The notes beneath the pieces are model-generated. The model was not told where the DNA came from and did not search any database. It saw only the letters and a list, made by a program, of their open reading frames with translations. This document shows, piece by piece, positions 1 to 8,689 of a DNA stretch of 38,714 nt. How positions within the stretch are numbered: position 1 is the stretch's first letter; each line of letters starts with the position of its first letter. The translations under genes were made by a program, and so were the position numbers. The DNA comes from Cyanobacteria bacterium M_surface_10_m2_179 (GTDB taxonomy: Bacteria > Cyanobacteriota > Cyanobacteriia > PCC-6307 > Cyanobiaceae): NCBI GenBank assembly GCA_016882545.1, contig VGPW01000008.1, positions 1 through 38,714 on the forward strand. The letters run 5' to 3'.

Positions 1-197
1 CATGGGAGAACGGCTTTGCGGAATCGTTCAACGGAAGATTCCGGGATGAGTTCCTCAACACCGAGCTGTTCACTACAGCTCCCGAGGCTCAACTCCTGGC
101 TGATCGCTGGCGCTGGGAGTACAACACATTCAGGCCACATTCGGCCCTCCAGGGGCGTACGCCCCTGGAGGCAGCTCAACAAGGAGCTGCAGCATGA
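1..197 (+). CDS. IS3-family transposase OrfB, C-terminal fragment
   Basis: The reading frame with codons starting at 3 gives about 64 residues to a TGA at 195-197. It contains NGFAESFNGRFRDEF, whose Glu is the expected last residue of the DDE catalytic triad. It also contains YNTFRPHSALQGRTPLEA, the usual tail of IS3-family integrase-core transposases. The enzyme would cut and join the ends of its own element. The gene enters from outside the window, so completeness is unknown. Another open frame over the same bases (16-219) lacks any transposase pattern and is a shadow. Confidence 0.85.
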   Translation, partial: WENGFAESFNGRFRDEFLNTELFTTAPEAQLLADRWRWEYNTFRPHSALQGRTPLEAAQQGAAA

Positions 198-248
198 CTA
201 CGACCACCCGCTCTCATAAGCACTGGACCGATAAAGGGGGTCACGTCA
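1..248 (+). mobile_element. IS3-family insertion sequence, right end (cut by window edge)
   Basis: The segment holds the end of an IS3-family transposase gene followed by a short non-coding tail. The tail ends in a G-run and TCACGTCA at 236-248. Read on the other strand this is TGACGTGACCCCC, the TG...CA terminus style of IS3-family elements. The left part lies outside the window, so I cannot say whether the element is complete. The exact last base (248 or 250) is a judgement, because CA occurs at both places. The AT-rich island begins immediately after it. Confidence 0.7.
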
Positions 249-371
249 CATATACTAGTTCGCAATGGGTAGCTGGTAACCGTGTTTATAACGCACGTAC
301 CTCGGTCTATATATAATGGTTTAAAGTATCCTTCAGGAAAGCCTCCTGACTACTACCTAAATGCCTATGAC
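249..371. other. AT-rich spacer between IS end and porin gene
   Basis: No gene is visible here. The stretch carries one small hairpin, TCAGGA (333-338) with TCCTGA (344-349) and a 5-base loop, just beyond the stop of the minus-strand porin gene. It could be a weak terminator for that gene, but there is no clear T-tract. A TATAAT sequence at 312-317 on the plus strand has no convincing -35 partner or downstream gene. Confidence 0.4.
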
Positions 372-2990
372 TTAGAAGTTTAGATAAACTCTAAATGTAC
401 TGCCCCAGTCGGTGCCCCCAGATGCAAAACCGTCGTGATTGGTAACAAAGAAGAGAGCAGGCTGAATAAATACACGATCAGAAAGAGGATAGTTATACCA
501 GGCTTCGAATGCAAACGGTGCAACGTTTGTACCCCATGCAGATTGATTACTATAGACATAGGGAACTTGGCCTACTGCAAGTGCAGAGGTGCTGTTATCA
601 ACGAGAAAATCTGTGAAGACTAAGGCAGCCATCCAGCTCTGAGCTCTCGCTTGATCGCCAGCTTTAGCCATTGGTACCCCTAGCACATTGACATCATACC
701 TAGATGTATACATAAAGTTATTATATACAAGATTGAGCGAGACATCCTCGTTGAACTGCCACGCAAACGTTAGTCCTAGTTGGCTATATGAATCAACGTC
801 ATAGAAGAAAGGATTAGCTGATAGGTTTGTTCCGACAAACGAATTCAATGTATCACCTCTACTATAGACGTAGTTCAACGATGCTATAACGTTACCATCA
901 TTTGAAACGTATCCAACTTGTAGAGGTGCTCTGAAGCGTGTGTCACGACCAATGATGCCCTTTTGCTGGTAACTATTACTGACAGGATTCAAGGCATCAG
1001 CTTGGTTCGCTATGTAGCCGCCTCCAATATGGAGATTGCCACCTAGGAAGTTCTTCGCAACATTCTTAATTGTTACACCAGCACCAGACCCTACATAATC
1101 TGCTAAGCCTGCACCACTTGCAAAAAAGTAGTTCTGTTGTTCGACGGGATAGAATGTGCCATATTGAACAGGAAGCATATCATAGTCTTTATATCGTGTG
1201 CCTATAATGAAATTAGCATCTTTATTCAGAGGTATCTTCCACCAAAGGCGATCAAAAGTCACATCATTGCTATCAATACTTCCAAAGCCGTAGGCAAGAT
1301 TCAAAGCAGGAAATCTGCCACGTTCGCCGTAGGGAAGAATATTACGATATCTCAAAGAGATATTGAGTAGATCCGTGCCAGTGAAGCTGGTCCGAAAATG
1401 CACCTTTACGTCATTATTAAAGGTATAGCTTCGTTGGAAATTAAAGTCTTCAGTCTCAATATTGTCAGACACATCACTTCCAGCCAGAGAGCGAATGAAG
1501 GCCTGAGCTGCCTGCTTAACACCCTTCGAGTTCTGTTGTTTGGTTGTGAGTGATCCGTATTCTGCAACGGCTATATTAAGCAAGTCATCATACTGTGTTG
1601 TATTAGTGACTAAACCACCGTCTGAAACTGTATTCAAACCTTGGCATAGTTTAACACATCCCACAGTTGGAACGTTAAGGCGTGTACCTTGTTTGAGGAT
1701 TGTATTCTTGTCAACAGACTGCGGAAGCTGCGGATTAAATTCTAGTAAACGACTTGCCGATGTTGAGTTTGAGTTAGCAACAGTGCTAATAGTATCGCCA
1801 GCTTTTGCGATATAGGTGAATGAATCCTTTGCATCTCGTCTAACCTTTTCAGTTCTTGCAGCATTGCCCAAATTAATTAATTTCTGAATGTCACTCTTCG
1901 CTAATGGAACACCTGCAAAGGTGATATCAGAACCAAGGTTCTTTTGATTGAAACTTGCAGAATCGACAGGACTATAATCTGCTTCGGGATTCTTAAGACC
2001 TCCTAACCCAGAATTTGGTAAGATCGGCTGACCCTTCAGATTTACAGCAAGTTCGTAACCCGCTTTATCCAATGTCTTGGGATCAGCCTTGTCATAGTTG
2101 GGGTCAGATGGGTCTGTTATAATAAGATTACCACCTCGACTGAGAGATGTAAACTTTACCTTGCCTCCAGTCCAGCTAGATGCAAGAGAATAGTTTGACG
2201 CAATCTTGTCATTGACTGCATCTAATCCGCTCGGTGGATAGAACTGGTTACTCTGACCAGACTTATAATATGCAAAAGCCGACCCACCGGCACTGTTTGT
2301 CGCACCAGAGACAGACTCAGGCATTAACTCTACAGACTCATTAGCAAAAGACCTGTTAACAGAGGTGATCCTTGAATTCCAGAAATTACTTGACAGGCTA
2401 TCATTTGGTCCATCCACACCTCCTATAACAAGGTTCGCCGAGCCAGATATGGTTAGAGTTGGTTTAAAATTAGGTGCTTCTTTGGGCGGTTGTTCTGCTG
2501 GCAGTGTTACTGGCTGCGCTGCAAGCACAGGTGACTTAGAAGATTTAAGCTCTGCTACTTGGTCGCGGAGTTGGGTAATTGTCTGATTGAGCGCAGATTC
2601 TTTGGCTTTGTAAGATCTATCCGATTCTGCCTGGGCAATTGATAATTCAGAGACGTCTTTCTTGAGTTGATTCACCTGACTCTGAAGACGAGCCAGAACC
2701 ATTTCGACTGCCTCTAATCCAGCACTTTGATTGGTACGACTGAGCTCATAAAGGCTTTCTCTAATCCTCCACAGACGGTCTCTTTGCAAAGATGATAGGG
2801 TTGAACTCTCAATGCAGCGCGTCAGCTGTTTAAGGATGTTGACAGAATCGTATGGCAAGTTGAGAGGACAGTCATTTACCCCAGCCTCTTTAGCTATATG
2901 GTCTAAACTCTGCTCTGCTGCTCCGCTTGCCAATGGCACTGCAGCTGCTGCAAACACCGAGCTTGCAATCAGAGAAGCGAACAGCCTCAT
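372..2990 (-). CDS. Outer-membrane porin (cyanobacterial iron-uptake porin type) with internal LysM domain
   Basis: The product is 872 residues, from an ATG preceded by GGAAAGG; a TTG four codons upstream (3002) is the alternative start. Residues 1-24 form a Sec signal peptide. About 92-152 is a coiled coil. A strand-like stretch near 178-192 resembles the first barrel strand of these porins. About 391-442 is a LysM domain (YIAKAGDTIS, later LLEFNPQLP and GTRLNVP). Residues ~515-872 form the barrel, ending in a terminal Phe (VYLNF), as outer-membrane proteins do. I infer passive uptake of small solutes across the outer membrane, with LysM anchoring to peptidoglycan. The SLH domain usual in this family is not recognisable, and the protein is longer than its usual 500-600 residues. 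It is AT-rich like the rest of the island. Confidence 0.82.
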   Translation of the reverse strand: MRLFASLIASSVFAAAAVPLASGAAEQSLDHIAKEAGVNDCPLNLPYDSVNILKQLTRCIESSTLSSLQRDRLWRIRESLYELSRTNQSAGLEAVEMVLARLQSQVNQLKKDVSELSIAQAESDRSYKAKESALNQTITQLRDQVAELKSSKSPVLAAQPVTLPAEQPPKEAPNFKPTLTISGSANLVIGGVDGPNDSLSSNFWNSRITSVNRSFANESVELMPESVSGATNSAGGSAFAYYKSGQSNQFYPPSGLDAVNDKIASNYSLASSWTGGKVKFTSLSRGGNLIITDPSDPNYDKADPKTLDKAGYELAVNLKGQPILPNSGLGGLKNPEADYSPVDSASFNQKNLGSDITFAGVPLAKSDIQKLINLGNAARTEKVRRDAKDSFTYIAKAGDTISTVANSNSTSASRLLEFNPQLPQSVDKNTILKQGTRLNVPTVGCVKLCQGLNTVSDGGLVTNTTQYDDLLNIAVAEYGSLTTKQQNSKGVKQAAQAFIRSLAGSDVSDNIETEDFNFQRSYTFNNDVKVHFRTSFTGTDLLNISLRYRNILPYGERGRFPALNLAYGFGSIDSNDVTFDRLWWKIPLNKDANFIIGTRYKDYDMLPVQYGTFYPVEQQNYFFASGAGLADYVGSGAGVTIKNVAKNFLGGNLHIGGGYIANQADALNPVSNSYQQKGIIGRDTRFRAPLQVGYVSNDGNVIASLNYVYSRGDTLNSFVGTNLSANPFFYDVDSYSQLGLTFAWQFNEDVSLNLVYNNFMYTSRYDVNVLGVPMAKAGDQARAQSWMAALVFTDFLVDNSTSALAVGQVPYVYSNQSAWGTNVAPFAFEAWYNYPLSDRVFIQPALFFVTNHDGFASGGTDWGSTFRVYLNF

Positions 2991-3149
2991 TAGCCTTTCC
3001 AAAACCCGACTTATTCTCTTCTAGTCCAAAAAGATATTGACAGGCTTTGTGCCAGATACGATCTTGGCACATGTAGTGCGATCAGGTCTCGCCAGTTGAG
3101 TTGACTAAGATCGCTTAGCCAATACGTAATATACTAACCCAACAAAACC
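2991..3149. promoter_or_regulatory. Leader region of the porin gene with two inverted repeats
   Basis: This AT-rich spacer separates the SRPBCC gene from the porin gene on the minus strand. It contains GTGCCA (3049-3054) with TGGCAC (3065-3070), loop of 10, and CTAAG (3105-3109) with CTTAG (3114-3118), loop of 4. Either may be an operator or a weak terminator. I could not identify a confident -10/-35 pair. That it carries the porin promoter is an inference from position. Confidence 0.35.
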
Positions 3150-3680
3150 TTATTCAAGATAGACCTTGAGATCGGATAGTACTTTACTGTAAGCATCATT
3201 AAACCTCTTCACTGTAAGAACTGGGTCCTGTCCTTGATTCAGCTTCATAACATTCCCCCAACTAACAAGGCACTGGTTTGCAGCTATTTGTGTAAGACCA
3301 ACGATTGCAATGCTTTCCTTTACGGGCCCATTGAAGGTATGTGTATATGCCAATTCCATATCTTGCGGATCAATATAGATTAACTCTTCATGGACCAACT
3401 GTCCATTTGTGCTTCTTGTTAGCCCCCTAACTTCACCAACCTGACCGGCTACCCCTTTAATTCTCGTAGAAACCTTGAAACCTGAGTACCATTTAGCAAT
3501 TCCGCTAAAATCAGAGATGACACTCCAAACACCAGGGCAAGGTTTATCTATTATAATACTCTTTTTTGCTCTAAAGACCTCTAATACGCTTCTTTGATCT
3601 TCCGCACGACTAGCACTTGTACAAAAACAAGCTTCAAGTGCCGCAACTAGCAATACAGTGATCAATAGCTTGTGTTTCAC
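3150..3680 (-). CDS. Exported SRPBCC (START/polyketide cyclase-like) family protein
   Basis: The protein has 176 residues from a GTG start; no ATG lies close by. A hydrophobic N-terminal signal peptide ends around SRA/ED (residues 25-27), placing it in the periplasm or outside the cell. The rest has the SRPBCC pattern: a strand-rich start (KKSIIIDKPCPGVWSVISDF), then GIAKWYSGF, then GEVRGLTR and a C-terminal helix (VKRFNDAYSKVLSDLKVYL). This fold encloses a hydrophobic pocket and binds lipids or aromatic small molecules. The ligand is unknown. It is transcribed away from the multicopper oxidase gene and toward the porin, sharing their AT-rich composition. Its Cys 18 sits in LEAC, a poor lipobox, so I do not call it a lipoprotein. 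Confidence 0.7.
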   Translation of the reverse strand: MKHKLLITVLLVAALEACFCTSASRAEDQRSVLEVFRAKKSIIIDKPCPGVWSVISDFSGIAKWYSGFKVSTRIKGVAGQVGEVRGLTRSTNGQLVHEELIYIDPQDMELAYTHTFNGPVKESIAIVGLTQIAANQCLVSWGNVMKLNQGQDPVLTVKRFNDAYSKVLSDLKVYLE

Positions 3681-3841
3681 GCTGAAAGTCCAATATTTAA
3701 CACTTTACCTGGCGAGAATGGATGCAACACGTCCTTTCGCTATTCTTAATACTCTCTCCATTGGTTGTCACTCATTTCTCAGTCTGTTCTCATTCAGCTT
3801 TGGCGAAGGCGCGTTACTATTGATTCAGATGCCCATTAGGT

Positions 3842-6800
3842 ATGTCCGGTAGTTCATTTGTTCCCGAATCCCTGCGTGGTGCTTTTTTCCCGAAGTACTA
3901 CGTTTACGATGGAGGTCCCGATGACGAAGATGGAATTAAGAATGGTATCATTAACTACACCAATTATTTCGGCAATGGTCCGTTTCGGATTGCTGGCCTT
4001 TCATCTTTTGTTGAGAATGTTCTAGGTCTCCGTTTCCCGACAAATGATAATACAAGCAATGAACTGCTCTTTTCATACGAGGATCTCAATAATCAAAATA
4101 AAAGCACCTACTCTCCTGTCTATCTTTATTCATACGGTCATCTCGACTCCACTGGCCTAGTTGATTTCGATAGCCCAGGCTCACACATAGCACTTGACCC
4201 CGGCCAAACACTTAATCTTGTAACTAAGTTCTTTGGTGACGTTAAAAGTATCCACAAGCATCCAGCTACGAGCACTTCGGGCGTTGCCTTTATGGAAAGT
4301 GGTGGAGCAGGTTCAACTAACACTCACTTTCATGGCCTTAATGTATCACCTAAAGGATACGGCGATAATGTTGATATTGAAAATCGTAGTGACTATACAA
4401 ACACAATCAAAGTCCCCAAGTCGCATCATGAAGGTCTGTCTTGGTGGCACCCTCACTTTCATGGATCAGCAAATGGTCAAGTTTATGGAGGTGCATTTGG
4501 CAATCTACAGATTGGTGATGCCCTTTCCTACTTGCCTGACTTCAGCTCGGCCAAGCGCAATTTTATTGGTATAAAGAACTTCAACGTTACATATAACCAG
4601 CAAACAGCGCGCTTCGAGGCGATTACCAGTGGATTTACGCCTGAGGAGACAGCACGCAATATCTACCTCATTAATGGTGAGTATCTGCCATTTAAAACAG
4701 GATTCACTACTGGTGAATGGAATTCCTTCTCCTTTATCAACTACACCAGCAATAGCTTTCTGAATACCAAGATCATCAAGACGCTTGATGGTATACCATT
4801 TGATATCAAGGATAAGTCAACATGGGGAGATTCGGTTGATCTCTATATCTATGGAAAGGATGGCTACCAAACTCCCACTGTGGAGCAAGCGTTTACCGGT
4901 ATCAATAATACCATCCTTAACGGTTTGCAACTAGAAGACCCAGTCGGAGAAACAGTCACTAATCTTCCATCCCCAAGCCTCAGTAACAATCTATACCTTA
5001 GTCCGGCCCGTCGCTATGAAACTCTTGCCTACTTCAAGACTCCTGGCGACTACAAGATTATATCCGAAGCATGGACTGGCGCTGGTCTACGTGCAGGTGG
5101 CTGGATCTGGCCTGATATTGAACTTGGCACACTTTCAGTAGCTGGTCCGACTGTCTCTGCTCCATCAGTCGTTCCTTCTGATATCACTCCTGAGAAGCCC
5201 TATGAGTCTATTAATCTTGATCTTGCCGCATACCAACCTCTTCGGGACCGACGTATTACGTGGTCTGGTGATTCCTTTATCGAGGGTCCGAATCGCTTTC
5301 GGAAAATCAATGGTGGTATTTACAACACGACAAAAATACTTAAGAATGGCGAACCCAATCGATACGCAGGCTACAATCCACCCTTTCTGATTAACGACAA
5401 CGTTCTACCTTATAACCCTGCGCTTATTACCCAGCTTGATTCCTTGGAATATTGGCATCATGAGAATTGGGCGACAGAGCAGCATCCGTTCCATCCACAT
5501 CAAAATCACTTTCAGATTGTTCCCACAACCGACGCACCTCAGCAGCGAACCCCTCTAGCCCCTTTGATCGCTGACAGTTCTGCTAGTCGCGACGTTATTA
5601 AGCTATTTGTTGCTTATCTCGGCAGGATACCTACTCCTGACGAACTCTCACAGTTCTCGCAACAACTTTCGGATTCTTTGACAAGGGAAGATCTCGCCAG
5701 AATCCTCTCCACCTCTGAGCAATATTCCGCAGAGTTTCTTCGCTTCTATGTTACTGAACAAGATCTCACCAAAGACAAATACCAACAGATAGCTGATGGC
5801 GCTTACTATACTATCACTCGAGAAAATATCTATGATGTGGCCAAATCGCAGCGGTATGCGAAGCTTCTGAAAAAGGTTGGTGTAGAGCGATTCCCTCTCA
5901 TTCTACTCGACACATTAACTGCAAGTGAGGCTGGCCAGCGTACTCGCGACCGCCTGAACAATCTGACCACAGCTGCACTCTATGCTGTTAACAAGGTTGC
6001 CCAAACACAGCCCTATACTGTTGTCACAACGGCTTTGCTTCGTGTTCTAAACCAACAGATCACAGATAATCACTTGTCTGTGGATCGTCTTTACTCCCTA
6101 ATTGACCAGCTGGTTCAATACGATCCTGCAAACGTGCTGAATGGTGAATCCTACGCTGGATCACCTGTGCGCATGGATAATGTTGCACTGCCGGCAGGCT
6201 TGATTCAGTATCAATCCTATTCTTCCCCAAGCAGTAATCGTTATCCTACTCCTGCAATCTTTAACCAGTTAGAGCCAGGTCGTATTACGACGGCTACGAC
6301 CTTTGATAACTATACCGGTGGATTTCTTCAGCACTGTCATATCCTTCCACATGAAGACTCTGGCCAAGGCATGATCGTTAAGATCATCGACAATATGCAG
6401 CGCAGTTGGTTTGCAAAGCAGAAAACCTTCGATATCGGCGACTCGATTCAAATCTATCGTTCCTCTAGTCTGGAGCCTAAGCTGATTTCTTCTGATACGT
6501 CTGTTCAGCGTCGCATTGCTTTTGGTGATCTCGATAAAGATGGCTACAGTGACATTACCATTGTCAATGGTGATTCTGGATCTGATGTCGTCACTGTTGT
6601 CGACGGGAGAACGCTTCAGGTTAAGTTTCGGTTTAATGCATTTTCAGACTATGAAGCTGGTCAGTTAATTCCTAGTGCAGACATTAATGCCTCGTGGGAC
6701 CATGGCCTATATGTTGATGTTAATGATGTAACCGGAGACGGTCTAAGTGACATTGTTATTGGTGCTGGTTCGGGTGGTGGCAATCGTCTTCGCGTCTTTA

Positions 6801-8167
6801 CGCGAGTTCCCGGTGGCTTCCAGTTTGCCGGTGAGACCTATGCATTTACTAGTTCCCCCGGCTTGTCCAACCTTTCTGAAACACGTTTCAGAATTGGTGA
6901 TTTTGATGCCGATAACTTTTCTGATATCGCCTTTATTGGTAATCAAGAGGATGGCAGCCCTGTTGAAGTTCGATCCACGCGTTCCGGTAACGTACTTTCT
7001 CTGTTTAAACCGGGTCTTGAAGGACGTATCGGCTTAACAAGCGGTTATTCGAGTTTCCACAATCTAGGCCTTGAAACCCTGTATCTCTATCAGATCGATC
7101 ACCCTGATGGCTTGGTTAAAGCTGCAACTATGCGTGCCGCTAAGTATGTTGCGCATTCACGCCTTGCAGACAATCCATATTACGACGCTGCTAAGTATTA
7201 TGGATACGCCGATGCCGACGAGCAGACTCTTCTCACGCGGCCTGTTGGCAGGATCAGGGCTGATCTTGGATTTGACTGGTTAATTGCAGATCAGTTCACA
7301 CTGGCCGATAACCTACCTGGTCTGGATCCAGTGACAGGTGCTTCTTATTCATTAGACGCTAGCTTCATTGGTTACTTGGCTAATCCTGTCCTGATCGCCT
7401 CGAATGGCATTGACTCTGATATTACTAATTACACATCACAATCAACGCGGGCAAGCCTTCCCTACTTTGCTGCCAGCCCTACCTATCGCTCCGTTGCTGG
7501 TGACATTATTGGTCTCTTCGTGTCTACTCTCGGTCGGTTGCCTTCCCCATCGGAGTTGCATCGTCTTACCAATCGCGTTCTTATTGACAGCCAGCCTTTA
7601 TCCTACGTCCAGCAAGTTGTCGACTACACCGGTCCCTACGACCCCTCTGACCCTGTCAGTATTGATGCCCTTTCCGATCAGTACTACGACCACACAACTG
7701 GTGACTTTCGATACGCCTATCAAGGCGTTTCAGATCTGAATGTTCGATCCAGCTTCAGGCTCGTTTCTGATGATCGCTCATCGTCGATCGTTTCTTATTC
7801 CCCTGAGGTCCTCGCTAACATCAAGTCTTATGGCTTGTATCTTGACGCACAGCTTGTTAATAATATGAACATTGACGGGGATCTCTTCATGTATTTGGGT
7901 GAATCTCCTCGCCTGCGTCGCCTGCTGTTTGACTCCTTTCGTTCGATTGACTCCTCGTCTCAGTCGCTTATCCAAGCCACTGACGCCCTTGGTCTAACTC
8001 TATCTGGAAACTATTCCTATCCTCTTGGTGAGAGTTCGCCTCTTGCGAATGGTCTCAATGTGGATGGTTCTAGTTATATCTCCTCCTCTACGCAACTTCA
8101 TCCATCACTCTTGGGGGCTCCTCCCTTTCCCATTGCTGACGCTTCTGTTGTGCATCATCACCTCTAG
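3842..8167 (+). CDS. Giant multicopper oxidase fused to DUF4214-like and FG-GAP repeat segments
   Basis: The protein has 1441 residues. All four copper-binding motifs are present: THFHG (161-165), WWHPHFHG (201-208), HPFHPHQNH (548-556) and HCHILPH (831-837). A normal multicopper oxidase has roughly 55-60 residues between the last two; here there are about 275. The insert includes a DUF4214-like segment (about 581-655, VIKLFVAYLGRIPTPDEL). FG-GAP-like Asp-rich repeats follow (DLDKDG 896-901, DVTGDG 962-967, DFDADN 1020-1025), then a second DUF4214-like stretch (1220-1247). No Sec signal peptide is visible, so export by another route such as type I secretion is an inference. An extracellular metal or phenol oxidase is likely; Mn(II) oxidation is possible but unproven. 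ATG 3842 is the first possible start after a stop at 3821. Confidence 0.88.
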   Translation: MSGSSFVPESLRGAFFPKYYVYDGGPDDEDGIKNGIINYTNYFGNGPFRIAGLSSFVENVLGLRFPTNDNTSNELLFSYEDLNNQNKSTYSPVYLYSYGHLDSTGLVDFDSPGSHIALDPGQTLNLVTKFFGDVKSIHKHPATSTSGVAFMESGGAGSTNTHFHGLNVSPKGYGDNVDIENRSDYTNTIKVPKSHHEGLSWWHPHFHGSANGQVYGGAFGNLQIGDALSYLPDFSSAKRNFIGIKNFNVTYNQQTARFEAITSGFTPEETARNIYLINGEYLPFKTGFTTGEWNSFSFINYTSNSFLNTKIIKTLDGIPFDIKDKSTWGDSVDLYIYGKDGYQTPTVEQAFTGINNTILNGLQLEDPVGETVTNLPSPSLSNNLYLSPARRYETLAYFKTPGDYKIISEAWTGAGLRAGGWIWPDIELGTLSVAGPTVSAPSVVPSDITPEKPYESINLDLAAYQPLRDRRITWSGDSFIEGPNRFRKINGGIYNTTKILKNGEPNRYAGYNPPFLINDNVLPYNPALITQLDSLEYWHHENWATEQHPFHPHQNHFQIVPTTDAPQQRTPLAPLIADSSASRDVIKLFVAYLGRIPTPDELSQFSQQLSDSLTREDLARILSTSEQYSAEFLRFYVTEQDLTKDKYQQIADGAYYTITRENIYDVAKSQRYAKLLKKVGVERFPLILLDTLTASEAGQRTRDRLNNLTTAALYAVNKVAQTQPYTVVTTALLRVLNQQITDNHLSVDRLYSLIDQLVQYDPANVLNGESYAGSPVRMDNVALPAGLIQYQSYSSPSSNRYPTPAIFNQLEPGRITTATTFDNYTGGFLQHCHILPHEDSGQGMIVKIIDNMQRSWFAKQKTFDIGDSIQIYRSSSLEPKLISSDTSVQRRIAFGDLDKDGYSDITIVNGDSGSDVVTVVDGRTLQVKFRFNAFSDYEAGQLIPSADINASWDHGLYVDVNDVTGDGLSDIVIGAGSGGGNRLRVFTRVPGGFQFAGETYAFTSSPGLSNLSETRFRIGDFDADNFSDIAFIGNQEDGSPVEVRSTRSGNVLSLFKPGLEGRIGLTSGYSSFHNLGLETLYLYQIDHPDGLVKAATMRAAKYVAHSRLADNPYYDAAKYYGYADADEQTLLTRPVGRIRADLGFDWLIADQFTLADNLPGLDPVTGASYSLDASFIGYLANPVLIASNGIDSDITNYTSQSTRASLPYFAASPTYRSVAGDIIGLFVSTLGRLPSPSELHRLTNRVLIDSQPLSYVQQVVDYTGPYDPSDPVSIDALSDQYYDHTTGDFRYAYQGVSDLNVRSSFRLVSDDRSSSIVSYSPEVLANIKSYGLYLDAQLVNNMNIDGDLFMYLGESPRLRRLLFDSFRSIDSSSQSLIQATDALGLTLSGNYSYPLGESSPLANGLNVDGSSYISSSTQLHPSLLGAPPFPIADASVVHHHL

Positions 8168-8606
8168 TTTGTCCTTCATCGGTGTGCTTCCCCAGTTTTT
8201 GTGTTGTTAGCCTTGGTTCATTCCTTGAGCTTTTATTGATTGCATCGGTTTTCTTGTTGGCTTCTGCTTGGCTTGCAGAGTCTTCTCTCTTGCTAAGAAG
8301 GCTGTGATTCTGGATCGTCGGTGATCCTGTGACTATTGACGCTTCTGGTTGAGCTTGGTCTCGATCGTGCATCGTCTGGGCCGTACCCGGGGCTTTAGCC
8401 CCACGGGCACGGACGATGTCGACCACCGCGTCGGCATTCACCGTTCGAATCGCGCCGGTGTCGATGCAGGCGATCTGAAACAGTGAGTTGGCGTTGCAGC
8501 GTGCGCCGCCTTCGGCGTGAATCACCTGACCGATCCACCAGGTGGCGCTGGCCTGAACGGCCACCAGATCACCCACCCGCACCGCCAGGAAGCGAGGTTC
8601 CTCCAT
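8088..8606 (-). CDS. DUF3104 small protein with an anomalous C-terminal extension
   Basis: The first 67 residues or so match the picocyanobacterial DUF3104 pattern: FLAVRVGDLVAVQAS, ATWWIGQVIH, NSLFQIACIDTG, TVNADAVVDIVRA. Its function is unknown. Such proteins are normally about 70-90 residues long. Here the frame stays open for a further ~100 residues of hydrophilic, low-complexity sequence. The extension lies in the AT-rich island, and its last 80 bases run antisense to the end of the multicopper oxidase gene. The ATG at 8606 starts directly at MEEPRFLAV. I infer that the native 3' end was replaced when the island arrived, so the extension is probably not a true domain. Confidence 0.65.
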   Translation of the reverse strand: MEEPRFLAVRVGDLVAVQASATWWIGQVIHAEGGARCNANSLFQIACIDTGAIRTVNADAVVDIVRARGAKAPGTAQTMHDRDQAQPEASIVTGSPTIQNHSLLSKREDSASQAEANKKTDAINKSSRNEPRLTTQKLGKHTDEGQTRGDDAQQKRQQWEREEPPRVMDEVA

Positions 8607-8689
8607 GACTCGTCGCCGCTGGTGTAAATGTACTATTTGCGTTTGGGCGTGCTGTTGGTCATGGTGAGATCTCTGTCTGCCCCGTCTCT
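8607..8689. promoter_or_regulatory. Divergent spacer with probable promoters
   Basis: This 83-base gap separates two divergent genes, so both should start from here. TACTAT at 8631-8636 on the plus strand is a plausible -10 element. It sits in an imperfect inverted repeat AAAT-GTACT-ATTT (8626-8638). No good -35 is visible. The assignment is by position and weak match. Confidence 0.25.

Noticed and set aside
8389-8402. GGGGC-TTTA-GCCCC hairpin as a terminator
   Set aside because: It lies inside the open DUF3104 frame and has no T-tract on either side; it is noted only as a possible junction mark.
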